Source: Rhodeus uyekii (taxonomy: Eukaryota > Chordata > Actinopteri > Cypriniformes > Acheilognathidae). Taken from it: a stretch of 64,000 nt of DNA. The first letter of the stretch is position 1. Every line of letters begins with the position of its first letter. Positions 23,290 to 34,036 of this stretch are shown here, piece after piece. Under the pieces are notes generated by a model. It made no database searches. It was not told the origin of the DNA and was given only the letters and a program-made list of their open reading frames with translations. The translations under genes were made by a program, and so were the position numbers. The stretch is from positions 4,695,001-4,759,000 of the forward strand of contig JAWRVZ010000016.1 of assembly GCA_037043235.1 (NCBI GenBank). Direction: 5' to 3'.

Positions 23290-24420
23290 GGTTATGATTC
23301 TAACACTAATTCCCCAAGGGGAAATGAGACGCTGCGTCGAAACACTAGGTTTGTGGAATGATTCAGGTTCATAAAAGGGCGCCGGAAACCTGGAAGCGGC
23401 AGCTCAGAGCGTCTGAAGCAAGCCCCGAGCAGCGTCTCTTTCCCCCTTAGGGAACTAAGATTACATACGTAACCCTAGACGTTCCCTTTCATGGAAACTC
23501 GAGCTGCATCAAAACACTAAGGGGACGAAATACCAACGCCACCTCAGTGACGCCGACCGCAGGTGTGTCGCAGCTCACTATGAGAGCACCCTCGTCCTCG
23601 GAAAAGGAGTAGAGGTCAAGCTGGTAGAAACTCTGGAATGTGTGTGGGGAGGACTAGCCTGCCACAGCACAAGCATAACCAAGGGAGACCCTTGTAAGAA
23701 AGCCATAGAGGCAGCCAAGCTCCTAGTGGAGTGGGGACGGACCCTCACGGAGAAGGAATTCCGGCCGACTCCTAAGTCAGAGGGATAGCCTCCACTATCT
23801 ACCTGCTCAAAGTGGTTTAGATGCCGGGGCCCACTCAAAGGTCTCGAGCAGAAGATCAGATGATTGGTCCTATGCCACAGGGAGACCTAGTGGACATAAG
23901 GGTCCAGTGCTCACACTGGAATGACCTTGTTCTTGAATCATGGCCATGATCACCAAGGGGGAGAAGACAGAAGCCTTAAGCTAAATATTAATTAATAATT
24001 AACAATTAAACTCTAAAAATACTTGACTTTTTACTGTAACGCACTTTACCTTTGAGTAGCGTCTCTGCTGTCGTGATGGAGAAGAGAGGACGGGGGAGGG
24101 AGGAGGGGGGCGGGGTGTTACTGCTTAGACGAGGGAGAATTTTGTACCTTCTTTCTATATGAGGATCAGAATGCTCCTTAGATCCATCATTTGACTTAAG
24201 GCTGAGCTCGAGAATGTTGGCCTGACCCCCCGGATTATTTGGGGATGGTAACGAGTGAAGACACTCTACTTCTATGTACTTCTCACACTCTGCCAGTGTG
24301 CCTCTGCCTGGTTGGAGGAAACTGCCCTAGAACGTGCCTCCGGATCCAGGCATAGGAACATATCTGCCAGGTAAGGGGTAAGATAAGGCAAAGCCCATCT
24401 CAAACCCCGCTGTCAGATCC
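23290..24420 (-). mobile_element. DIRS-like retroelement, degraded (copy 2), interrupted
   Basis: The left end GAAATGAGACGCTGCGTCGA matches copy 1 (GGAACGAGATGCTGTGTTGA). A palindrome-rich block follows (GATTACATACGTAACCC, then GACGTTCCCTTTCATGG), equivalent to 11231-11275 in copy 1. The right part (CATCTCAAACCCCGCTGTCAGATCC, ending near 24420) matches the end of copy 3 near 38217-38240. A Tigger-like fragment lies at 23985-24157. Coding sequence is too decayed to read. Confidence 0.5.
23985..24157. mobile_element. Tigger-like internal fragment
   Basis: It matches 19463-19612: ATTAATTAATAATTAACAAT, CTCTAAAAATACTTGAC, TTTACTGTAACGCACTTTA and TTGTACCTTCTTTCT. Neither terminus is present. It is either a deleted insertion in the DIRS-like copy or the result of rearrangement. 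Confidence 0.6.
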
Positions 24421-24533
24421 AAATGCAGTACAGCATTTGTTGTTTACAGTTTATTGTGCCTTTAGCTCAATTGAAAAGTGGATGTTTTGGTATGTTTTCA
24501 AAGTTCTACGGCAAGTCTTTGTGTCATCTAGTG

Positions 24534-24720
24534 CAGTGGTCCCCAACCTCTTTTGCGCCACGGACTGGACAACGTTTGATAATTTAACCGCGAACCGGGG
24601 GTGGAGTGGAAGAGATACTGAACTGTTGACTGGGGGGGGGGGGGATGTTGGCAAAACTGAGCTTCTGACGGGGAAGCAAAACACAACTCCTCAACTTAAC
24701 TCCGCTACGTAAATTGAAAA
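24534..24720 (+). mobile_element. hAT terminal fragment
   Basis: It begins CAGTGGTCCCCAACCTCTTT and continues TTGCGCCACGGACTGG, a terminus I recognise as a very common vertebrate hAT (Charlie-type) end. It contains a (G)n run at 24631-24642. The right terminus was not found, so it is a one-ended remnant. Confidence 0.6.
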
Positions 24721-26384
24721 TAATATAATTTCCTCAGCCGATAACATTTGATCCAAAGTTTAGAGCAACACTAACAAACTGATGATGACAGTCTGACAGC
24801 CAACACACTAACTCTACTGTATATGCAGTTGACATTAAGAGGTAAATTAAACACTTCATATTTCAAGGGAATGTGAAATTTCAGTTTTAACTTTTTATGA
24901 CATTATGATCTCTCCTGTATCTCAAGCAATATTGCATCACCAGTATTTGCAACACGAAGTGACAAGAAGATGGCTGCTAATCCAATTCATTGCAAACTAA
25001 TTCAGCAGATGGAGGTCTTCAGTGCTTGTAAAAATGTGACCGTCTCATGCATGCATTATAATTTTGTTGAATGTTTCTCCTAAATAATGAGTCAGATGTA
25101 CATTTCTAAACCTGTTGCATATAGGATTTACCTATGGATCTAAAAGAGGCCACATTATTTATATCACTTTCACCTGCAACCCACAGGGACCCTGTCACCA
25201 TGGGAACTGCAGAGGTGATTGGGAAAAGATTTCACATCTTAGGCTTATCCAACCTGAAATGCAGGCAGCTGCACTTCATGAGATGCCAGAGTTAGCCCAG
25301 TATCACTTCAACGCAAACGTATCTTCTCAGAAGGGAGCGTAGCATAAAATCTCTCCACATCACACCAGCAGAAGTCAACCACATCAGCTGATTGGATTTC
25401 CCTTATAGACCGTAAAAGAGAAGAAACCTTAACCATCAGTTTGTTTAATTCATAATGACTTATTTGTAGGTTAATACAATGACATTTGCTTTATTGTCTA
25501 AATATCTAGATCAGTTATGAAACAGAGGGCGCAGACTGATGGGTCCTTTACATGCCATCTGCAAGCAATCATTTCATTACTGCATGGAAGATGCTGATTG
25601 GCCTCTGCTGATCCTGCAGACAGCAAGATTGCTTCCTCAACATTTAAATAGTCTGGTTCAGTCTTTGCTGTAGGGCAGGTTGTCTCAAACTCAAATGAGC
25701 TGGGGGCCGCAGGAGGCAGAGTTTGGGTGAGGCAGGGCCGCATCAAGTATTCCACACAAAAAATATTTTCTCAAACGTCATTATTGACAGTTCTTTAACT
25801 TCAATGGGTTCTTCTGAACATGAACTGTCCTGAACATAAACAGAGTATTGAAGAACAGGAACGCTTCTTCTGAATATGACTGGTCTTGCCTACTTCTTGC
25901 TGCCAGAGACCTGCAGATCTTCCTCTCACACAGCTGACCTCAAGGGACCGGTCTCTGTCCCCGTGTATGCATGCTGATGTCCTTGCAGGTCCACGAGGGG
26001 AGCGGGGGAGGGATTCCTGCACCATGATGATGAAGACACAACAGACCTGTTTGCCTGTGCAAGGATGCATGAATCACTGCTGTTGTTGGGCTGATAATGG
26101 CCAGACCGCTTTGCCCCTCAGCTCAGTGGTCCTGGGTAGAGAAGCCGCTGCCCCTTGGTCCAGCACCCCACCCCCTTTACCAAGTCCAAACCATCTGAGA
26201 ACTCCCTTTCCTCCACGATTCCCCAGAAAAGTGAAGATCCCGATTATTTGGGAACTTTATTTTCCATTGTTTTTGGACATTTTAGGTTTAATTCCTGTTA
26301 AATGAATGCCTCTCCATGGTCTGACATCACATCCACCGAGTCGGTCGCATGCTCCTCCCAGAATGGTTATTAAAGGAATAGGTC
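24721..26384. other. Intronic stretch with a possible hAT end
   Basis: At 25674-25760, CAGGTTGTCTCAAACTCAAA and GGGGGCCGCAGGAGGC resemble a hAT terminus of the CAGGGTTCTCAAACTC type, but the partner end was not seen. The 139-codon frame at 25886-26305 and its minus-strand overlap have no domain. Confidence 0.4.
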
Positions 26385-26640
26385 ACTGTGGGGTCAAGGG
26401 ACTGTGAGAGCGTCACGAGAGCCAGGGGCATGATTGGTTTGAACTTCACCTGTAAGCCTCCGGTCTCAGATCTCACAGAGGAGCGGAGGCATAAAAGGAG
26501 GAGCAACGACCGAAGGACGAGAGAGGACCAGGCCTGGATTTATGGTGTGTGCTTGTGTTTGTGTGGCCGGCAGTCCCTAAATAACGTTTATTTTGTATTT
26601 ATGTTTTATTTTATTTTAAAGTTTGGAAAATGGTAAATTT
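26385..26640 (+). repeat. LTR-like block with promoter and polyadenylation-like signals
   Basis: It contains CATAAAAGGAGGAGCAACGA (26490-26509; TATA-like box and probable start of R), then GAGAGGACCAGGCCTGGAT and a T-rich end with TTTTATTTTAAAG. The GGACCAGGCCTGGA word is shared with 6715-6728. I recognise this as a fish Gypsy-type LTR layout. The right terminus was not fixed and no second LTR or target duplication was identified. Confidence 0.45.
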
Positions 26641-28090
26641 GCCAAGTTCCATTTGCTAAATGGAACAGTTATTTAAATAATGACAAGCATGGGTGGTCTA
26701 TTAAGTAACATAAGCCATAACCTCTGACTACAAATCGGACCAGAGTGTTTGCGACCGTGAGATCCGCGTAAAAGAACAGAAGGCGTGAGACTCTGAGTGA
26801 CTTTGAGAGCCGAATGAACGAGTGCAAAAAGAGTATTAAGTTAAATATCAAGAGTCACAAATGAACAATAACCAATTGGCATTCTAACCTAAATTCAGGG
26901 TCATAATGAAATGGAGTTAGATAGAGAATAAATGGGAAATTGCCACACTAAAAAGACTTCACTTGCTTATTGGAAGCCATTGTTGGACAAATTGGCCTTA
27001 CAGAACAATCCAATAAACAAACAACAACAAAAATCACTGAGATATCTCTTTGGGTTTGTTTCCTCGACAGAGATGTTTGAAATTACTGCACAAACTTGGG
27101 AGTTTAAAGCACAATGACAATCTAACAAGTAACATATTCCATTAGCCTCAATGAAACCCAAATGTCCTTTTTAAGATCACTCAGTTGTCTCTCTCTCTCT
27201 CTTTCCCTGTGTTCCTGCCCTGGTGTGCTTTCTTCTTGTCTTTCACTGCCATGTAATTTCACTGGGCTTAGGGGGTTCAGTTCTCTGATAGATCAGATTG
27301 ACGTGAGGTTAATGGTCTGACATGCCAATGACCTGGTAAGTCATTTTCTCACTTCACTTGCTTTAAATGTAATTGGCTATTTCACAGTATGTGAAAATAG
27401 CTCCATGTGGCAGATTCACAAAAGCAGAAGAATGTTACAATGACTATTAAGATTTTGCTCAACTTGTATTTCAATCTTCAGGTGGCATCCAGCATTTAAA
27501 AAGATACAAAACATTTAAAACGATTCAGCGGTATTAATAAAAGTGCAAGGTAAATGGCATTTTCACCCACATAAATCAATAAAAAAATAAAAGACGAAAT
27601 AACTACTCAAGTCCTACTTAAAATTACTCTTAATTTTAATTTAATTTTAATTTAAACTAATATATTTTAATATATTTAATATAGTGTCCAAAAACATTAG
27701 TTCACACTGAAATACATTCTTTCAAATTGTTATTTTCATAAAACTTATGAAGTAAAAGGTTATAAAAACTTATTTTTCACAAAGTATCTCAATTGTGTCT
27801 CAGCATGATAATACGACAAACTCTAACTTCTCATATTTCTCTATTAACCAAGATCCAAAACTTAAATCAGATTTCAAACATTTCATGACATGCTGGGTGT
27901 TCCATGAGTTGATGGAAAAAAATAATAATATAAACTTTACATGAACAAATACCATTTTTGAATGTATTTTAACAAATCTGGGTATTCATTTAATAATAAT
28001 TTAAAGGAACACAAAAGATTTGTGTTCATTTAATGAACGTCAATGTTTGGTAATACCAACAGAAATCTTTTTTTATTTTTATTTTTTTAT
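26641..28090. other. Intronic stretch, nothing recognised
   Basis: AT-rich, with a short (TC)n at 27188-27203. The overlapping open frames on both strands at 26932-27161 have no motif. Confidence 0.5.
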
Positions 28091-28093
28091 CAT

Positions 28094-28160
28094 GTTCTAT
28101 GTTCCACAGAAAAAAAGTAGTACAGCTTTGGAAAAGCATGGGGGTGAGTTAACGGGTGAG
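28094..28160 (+). repeat. Fragment of the TTTAAAGGGATAGTT TIR family
   Basis: TGTTCCACAGAAAAAAAGTA followed by GCATGGGGGTGAGTTAACGG matches the subterminal part of the common fish repeat whose complete ends flank 57010-58762. The terminal repeat is missing. Confidence 0.45.
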
Positions 28161-28552
28161 GCAGACTTTGTGAAAAAGCACCCTCTGATTAATCAAATAT
28201 TCTTTTTGGATGGAATAGCATCCTCTCTACTCTCTTATTGGCTTTTGGCTGTGGAAGGAAATGAATCTTTTCAGCACAGTAGAAATAAGCACATTCTCAT
28301 TCATGCACAGACTGATGAGAAGACCATTCCTCATCTCATACACATCAAACATGTTATACGCCACAGAAATAATAACACTAATAATGCATATATTTATATA
28401 AAACATTTTTTGCCATATATGCAGTGTGCACTGCAGCTATGACAAAGGTAAGAAAGAACAGACGCTCTATTCTATATTTGTGATTTATGTTGCTAAAAAA
28501 AATTGATTTTGCCAGAAAACTTCTGAAAAAATGAAGCCCCACAACATTTATA

Positions 28553-29115
28553 CAGTGGAGTTCGGTTATGTCGGCTGCCTTGTGGTTTGCAAAAAAGCGT
28601 TGATATAACCGTTTAGTGAGATAACCAACACCCAATATGGCGATTTATTTGATGAAGCGATCAGCATGCTATAAAAATGTACATACACTGTGCATGTTTA
28701 CTATCAACAAAAGGCATATGTTTACCAACTAACAGCAGAGATTTAAACACCTTCGATTCTCGATACAAACCTTTAATCATATTCTCCATCATTGCAAACA
28801 ATTTCGCTCACAGCTTAAACAGTTATAACATATTCGGGAGGTCATCACACTGTACCAGATTGCATACTTTCTTGCGTTCTGTCTGTCTAATGTGCTTTCT
28901 CAACAAATTCGGCTTCGTCCCGTCTTTTATCAACCTGGATCTTCAATCTGCAGCGGCGCTGAGCAGACCGTGTGTCAGAAACAGGGATGTGTTTGCGTGT
29001 CTGCGTGTTGTGTGTCTGTACTAGATTGCATACTTTCTCGCGTTCTGTCTAACAAGTATGCGTAGGAAGGCGTGTAGGCGAGTTAACCGTGACTCGAGAT
29101 AAGTGAACTCCACTG
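28553..29115. mobile_element. Tigger-like element (CAGTGGAGTTCGG family, short copy)
   Basis: The left terminus CAGTGGAGTTCGGTTATGTC is preceded by TA. The right terminus TAAGTGAACTCCACTG is inverted, and the expected TA on that side is mutated to AA. The left 130 bases match the longer copy at 9727, so this 563-bp copy is probably an internal deletion. It carries an imperfect internal direct repeat (ATTGCATACTTTCTTGCGTT near 28859, ATTGCATACTTTCTCGCGTT near 29025). No transposase is present. Confidence 0.75.
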
Positions 29116-30384
29116 AAGTTAGTTAATGAAATGCCAGAGCTAGCCAGCCAAACTTTGGTTTGCATGAGGTTTGATTTTTTTTTTTCTAAAACATGAACTG
29201 TTAGGCTTTCCTGTATTAAAGAAATAAAAATTCATAAGAATAAGAAATGACATACAGCTTATTCCACCTGATTACTTCAGAGTGCTTATGGTACAGCAGA
29301 TGGAAGAGATTAATTAAGTCATCTTGCCTGAGCAGTGCCTGAATCACATCAGCAATCTGAAATGCCAGCAGATTTAACACAAGCCTCTCGACTTTATACC
29401 AGATCAACATTTTATTAAAAACTACCTCATCTATATACTTAATCAAATGTAAATTAAGTATAATTTAATAATCATAGAATTATTAATTTCAACTACTCCA
29501 CTTAAATGCTAAATTAAATGCTTTTAAATTGATCAAAGATTATCACGTCTTATTTACTTATTTTATAGTTGAGCCTTAATTTGCAACCAAAAAATATTTA
29601 ACAGGCACCTATTGTGCACAGTAAACCCTAATGTTGACTACAACTTTCAAAATTCAAAAATATGTTAATTTAACTTATTTCACTACAAAATAGTGTCATG
29701 AACTCAAAATTACAATTAATTAAAATAACTCACTCAGGTCTTCCTTTGTTGTGACAAGTGAACTAATGCACTGATTGGTGGATATTTACAAAAGTTGGTT
29801 CTTTTTGCCTGGTCTGTTGATGCTGAGACTGATGAGAAGTTCAAATCAAGACAGAACTTTTCTCCAGTCAAACTTTACCTCCGTCGCTATTAATTAATGA
29901 TATTTTCATCATGAGTTTGTGAAGGTAGGACTATTGAATCGTCAACTTGTTTCTTACTTGACTTGTGAAATCTTAATCCTTTGTTTCCGTGCAAGAAAGA
30001 ACATCGCAGCTTTTACTAAACCAGTTAGTGATTTCATTTCCCTGGTCAAACTTGGCCAATGTCACCATTAAATACTGATGTTTTGATTCTTGGGAGAACA
30101 AACCCTTTAATATAGAAACATTTTGTGCAACTTTTATACTGCATTATTTAAACAGTGTATACGAAGTGCTTTGCAGGGAGCAGTACATTTACGTGTACAT
30201 ACATTTAGTTAATTTTTATAAATAATTTTGCTTTGTGCTAACTTTGGTAGTACACATCTCATAATTTGTCAATACAAGGGTTAGGGCTATGGTTAGTGAT
30301 TTGTTCTGAAAAACATGCATTGACAGTCAACCATTATGCATGATCAACATACACTACTCATACTCTGTTTCTTCACTGGGCTTT
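29116..30384. other. Intronic stretch, nothing recognised
   Basis: AT-rich. A block near 29620-29720 (CAGTAAACCCTAATGTTGAC) resembles a known fish repeat edge, but no partner was found. No gene. Confidence 0.45.
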
Positions 30385-30840
30385 CATCTAAACTTGTCGC
30401 AGTACAATGCAGGTGACGTGAGGTTTATTGTGAATAACGAAAGAACGTAAACACACAAAAACAACCCATGAGGGGGAAAACATAACTAAACATAACAACT
30501 GAACAGAACATTTCCAGGGCAACCGGATGGAACGGTATACATAGAACCAGGAAACATCACAGGAGAACCACGACGGAGACAGCAAACACAAAGGGCTATA
30601 ACATAAGACACAAGAGGAAAGGTAGTAACTGGAAACAGCTGACAACACTCAAGAGAAATGAGGTAACAAGGGGACAGGGTACACGCTGATGGACTCGAAC
30701 ACGCAGCGAATGCTAATCGTTGAATCCGCGCAGGCTCTTGTCTGTGTAGCGTCTTGTGTGCGAGTTATGATGTCCGGTCTTGATACTTTGGTCTGGTTCA
30801 GTTTTAGTTTTGGGTCGGGATTCGGACATTCAAGACTCAT
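30385..30840 (-). repeat. LTR-like block
   Basis: Read on the minus strand it runs from TGTCCGAATCCCGACCC to CACAATAAACCTCACGTCACC, with an AATAAA signal near the end (30422-30427). Composition (CCTTGTTACCTC, TTTCCTGGTTCTATGTATAC) resembles fish LTRs. Termini and target duplication are not clear. It abuts an oppositely oriented LTR-like block at 30841. Confidence 0.4.
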
Positions 30841-31312
30841 GTGTTCGTCCTTGTCGTGAGCGCGCGAGCCGAGTGGTTCCTCATTCTAGCGCGCTCTAGG
30901 TTATGTGAGTGGGCGCGGTTTCGGGCTTTCATCGGCCGCGTGCTTTCATGTTGTGTTTGGTGTTGTTACCAGCTGCGTGCCGTCTTGTTTAATGTAAACA
31001 CGCGGAGATGTGCGTCCACATTGGCTGCGTGTTCGTGTCTTGTTACTGTTACCTCCCTCCCTCCTTGTTTCCTTGTCATTAGTTTGATTTTTCCCAGCTG
31101 TTCCGATTCAATTACCCTTCTTCCTGTGTCTATTTAATCCCTTCATATTTGCTGTCCTGTGTCGCGTCGTTGTCTATACTTTGTTGGTTTTTCGTGATGA
31201 GCCTTGTCCTGAGTAGTCTAGTCTTGTTCAGTGTTACGTTTTTCAGATTTATCCCCCTCAGGGTGGTTTATGTTTGGATTCTGTTTTTGTTTCCGTTTAA
31301 TAAAAGCCCTAG
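30841..31312 (+). repeat. LTR-like block related to 39060-39670
   Basis: It ends with GTTTCCGTTTAATAAAAGCCCT, containing AATAAA, and shares word order with 39060-39670: TTCATGTTGTGTTTGGTGTTG, CATTGGCTGCGTGTTC, CTCCCTCC and a common AATAAAAGCCCT end. That supports two copies of one family, probably solo LTRs. The left edge is uncertain. A hAT terminus begins directly after it. Confidence 0.45.
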
Positions 31313-31313
31313 A

Positions 31314-31440
31314 ACAGGGCTAGAGGGCAAACTACGGCCCGCGGGCCATATGCGGCCCATTGGGCTTTTTAATCCGGCCCGCCGAATTTGTAGATGTTAT
31401 ATTATTAATTTAAATTTTATTATAATTAAACCACCTTCAC
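31314..31440 (+). mobile_element. hAT (Charlie-type) terminal fragment
   Basis: CAGGGCTAGAGGGCAAACTA and CGGCCCGCGGGCC, then CCGGCCCGCCGAATTTG, form a recognisable hAT terminus with the usual CGGCCCGCGGG block. It reads toward the transposase remnant at 31640-31925, which may belong to the same element. The other end was not found. Confidence 0.6.
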
Positions 31441-31639
31441 TTGACTTTCCCCTGTAATGTCAGTGTTTCCCCAACAGATGACACTCCAAAGACATTGAGC
31501 TTTGTTTGAGTGTGATGGTTCTCTCTACTTCCCTTTTTCGCTTTGCACTTTGAGCTCTTCAGTAAAAAAACCGAAGAAAAGTAGACAGTTAGTATTTTTT
31601 TCGCTGACGTCCGATTAAGGGCTGTATATCTGATATGCC

Positions 31640-31925
31640 AAGAAACTCTTGAACTCAAGAAACTTTTCTTGAACTCAAGAAACTTTTAAAGAATACAACA
31701 TCAGCCGTCATTTTGCCATAAAACATGCCAACTACGCTAGCAAACAGTCTCCAAATAAATTGGACAGATACAGCTCTGACGGCAAATGTACAGACTCGGC
31801 ACAGAATATGCTGACGTTATTTGGCTCAACCCATGTATGCATCAACATTCAGCGTCATGAACGTCTTCAAAGCCCGTCACAGAGCCGAGTTATCTAGCCG
31901 ATACCTGTTTCTCAGGCTTTCTGGT
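31640..31925 (+). pseudogene. hAT transposase remnant
   Basis: One frame gives YNISRHFAIKHANYASKQSP (~31694-31753), which resembles the N-terminal part of Charlie-type transposases. After LFGSTHVC the reading shifts by one frame into STFSVMNVFKARHRAELSS (~31842-31898), which resembles the C-terminal dimerisation motif (FGS..LCESTFS.MN). Most of the catalytic region is deleted between the two. In hAT proteins the C-terminal motif mediates dimerisation (family knowledge). This is a dead copy. Confidence 0.6.
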
Positions 31926-32589
31926 ATGCAAATTTTGGTAGACTTCAGTGACTGATTTCATTGGTTTAGCTGCACCTATCAGTATTGAGCACACCTGGCG
32001 GCGTCACCATTGGTTGGGCTGTGTGCCTCTTCGCTGTGATTGGTGAATGATTCCCTGTGCTTTCAGCTGATCTGCATCTCTCTTACGGGGATTGAACACC
32101 GCTATAGAAAGGGAACTCCGGTTACTATCGTAACCTATGTTGCGTGAGAGTCAAAATCAGGACATGAAAATAACCGTCGTGTTTGTGCTGGTCTAGCTTG
32201 GCAGAGTTTAGTCATAATTTTGAATTTTTTCTAATGGCCTCACTTATGCTAATAAAACTGTCGGTCAGCCAGAGCTGCATCGCGCAACAATTGGCCAGTT
32301 GTCAACTGGTGTCATCCCATAAGGTTTCAGAAATTATGTGAAGGAGAGGAGTTTGGATCTGTCCCTGAGAATCGCTAAAACAAAATTAACTCCAGACTTT
32401 GATGCACTTGCAAAAAAGGAGATCAACAACACTGTTCCCACTGAAACTGAATGGGAGTTTATCTACTGTGTTATTAAATTAATACATACAATGAACCCTG
32501 ATGTTTTGGTGCATGTTAAAAGCCAAATCTTTTCATGTAATGGTTTTTACATTTCTTTTATATTAGTTCAATTAGTTCAAGAATGTCAA
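31926..32589. other. Intronic stretch, possible DIRS-type end
   Basis: Near 32105-32150, GGGAACTCCGGTTACTATCG and TAACCTATGTTGCGTGAGAG resemble the palindromic ends of the DIRS-like copies. Coding content was not found. The 87-codon frame at 32338-32601 has no recognised domain. Confidence 0.35.
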
Positions 32590-32650
32590 TGTGTATATTG
32601 AATGCAATGTAATTCGCTTTGGATAAAAGCATCTGCCAAATGAATAAAGA
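32590..32650 (+). repeat. SINE/LINE-type tail fragment
   Basis: TTCGCTTTGGATAAAAGCAT, then CTGCCAAATGAATAAAG, is the same tail as the SINE at 742-905 in the opposite orientation. No tRNA-like head is attached. A shorter relative occurs near 34081-34125. Confidence 0.6.
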
Positions 32651-33011
32651 ACAACTCAGAACGACAGTGGAGAAAGGCATATACTGTAGTTCATCATCAC
32701 ACCGTAATTTACATTTTTTTCCGCCATATAAGACGCTCCGGAACAAAAGACGCACCCAATTTTAAAGGAGGAAAATCTAGAAAAAAAAGATTCTGAACCA
32801 AATACTGTAGTAAAATATTTTATATCAACTGTATAAAGTTAACAGCACAAAAAACAATTTTATGCCAACCATGTAACATATTAAGTACTATCTTTACTCT
32901 CTTTAACAGTCAGTAAAGTCAGTAAACTGTGAAAGTAACAAAAATAAGGCTGTAATGTTTTTATTCGAACTCCAATAATTTGTGTGTAAACCGGGAAGTG
33001 GGGTGTTGTAC

Positions 33012-33672
33012 TGAAATGATGACCGATTTGACTCCCCGGACAAATCTCACTCCCCTCACTAACATCCAGATTTTTCTGCAGCAGAAAAATACACCTGTGA
33101 AAATCTCACTCCCCTCACTAACTCTGGTTTAAAAGCTCACAGACTCACCATATGATGAGACGATAAGATAAACATGTTGAGTTATTTTTTTGCTGTGAAA
33201 ATCTGACTCCCCCTGGTAAAGGTCTTCTGGTTTTGGTCTTCCGGTTAGACCTAAACTGCATTTCGTTGCCTTGTACCTGTACTTGTGTAATGACAATAAA
33301 GTTGAATCTAATCTAAAACCCATACTATAATTGTTACAACCAAATGCTTTTGAGAATGTCCATACCATAATGAGATAATCAAATAAATATGTTAAGTCTG
33401 TGAGCTTTTAAACCAGAGTTAGTGATGGGAGTGAGATTTTCACAGGTGTATTTTTCTGCGGGGAAAATCTGACTCCCCCTGGTAAACCCATAAGCCTACA
33501 ATAATTCATTATAACTGTAATATAATTTCATTTTCTGCTTATGTAAGCGTACAAGTCGGTTTGTATGCGAATATGCTCAAGGAAGTGCATTCACCTCAAT
33601 GCAGCGCGTATTAATGCGCGCGCGTAGGGGAGTGAGATTTGTCCGGGGAGTCAGATTTCGGTACAACAACTG
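33012..33672. mobile_element. Unclassified inverted-repeat element nested in the pogo-like copy
   Basis: The ends contain GACTCCCCGGACAAATCTCA (left, near 33030) and its inverted copy (right, near 33635), plus TGTTGTAC/GTACAACA at the borders. An inner pair with CACCTGTGAAAATCTCACTC (near 33092) is inverted at 33387-33460. ATCTGACTCCCCCTGGTAAA occurs twice in the same direction (33200, 33470). Compared with copy 1, it replaces the segment matching 16018-16175. No ORF and no clear target duplication. Confidence 0.6.
33228..33318 (+). repeat. LINE 3'-tail fragment
   Basis: GCATTTCGTTGCCTTGTACC and AATGACAATAAAGTTGAATC, ending in TAATCTAA, form a typical non-LTR retrotransposon 3' end with a short tandem tail. 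The end at 59860-59895 is similar (AATGACAATAAAGAATC and TAATCTAATC). It is inserted within the inverted-repeat element. Confidence 0.6.
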
Positions 33673-34036
33673 GCGAGACTCGAGTCACCACGGAAGCAGA
33701 GAACGCGAGGCTCACAAGTGGAACACCTGTGCCTTCGGCGCTCACGCTTCACTCTCTGTAAGACACACCTCTTTCTCTCGGTTTCGTTTCACTCTTCGTT
33801 TCGTTTCACTTCTCTCTTACGCACGGCTCGTCTCCCGTTGCAGACCTCGCTGAACCAAGCCCCCTCGCCACAGTCATCACTGTAAAGTCCACCAATGCCC
33901 CCCACTCGTCATCACCACGGTTACGGCCGTGGCCGCACTCCGCGGATTCTTTATATTCGTCGGACAGGACGCACCAACTTTTCCCCCCCAGTTTTGGGGA
34001 AGAAAAAATGCGTCTTATGCGGCTAAAAATACGGTA

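Larger units (their letters stand above)
32702..34034 (-). mobile_element. Pogo/Tigger-like element (CCGTATTTTTCGCC family, copy 2)
   Basis: Opposite orientation to copy 1. The right edge TAAAAATACGG is followed by TA (34035-34036). The left edge CCGCCATATAAGACGCTCC is preceded by a disturbed terminus. Positions 33840-34034 match 15494-15690 inverted, and 32720-33000 match 16461-16680 inverted. The acidic ORF is not intact here. A separate inverted-repeat element (33012-33672) occupies the middle. Confidence 0.75.

Noticed and set aside
28020..28442. A 140-codon open frame
   Set aside because: It overlaps a repeat fragment at 28094-28160 and begins in a poly-T run. No domain.
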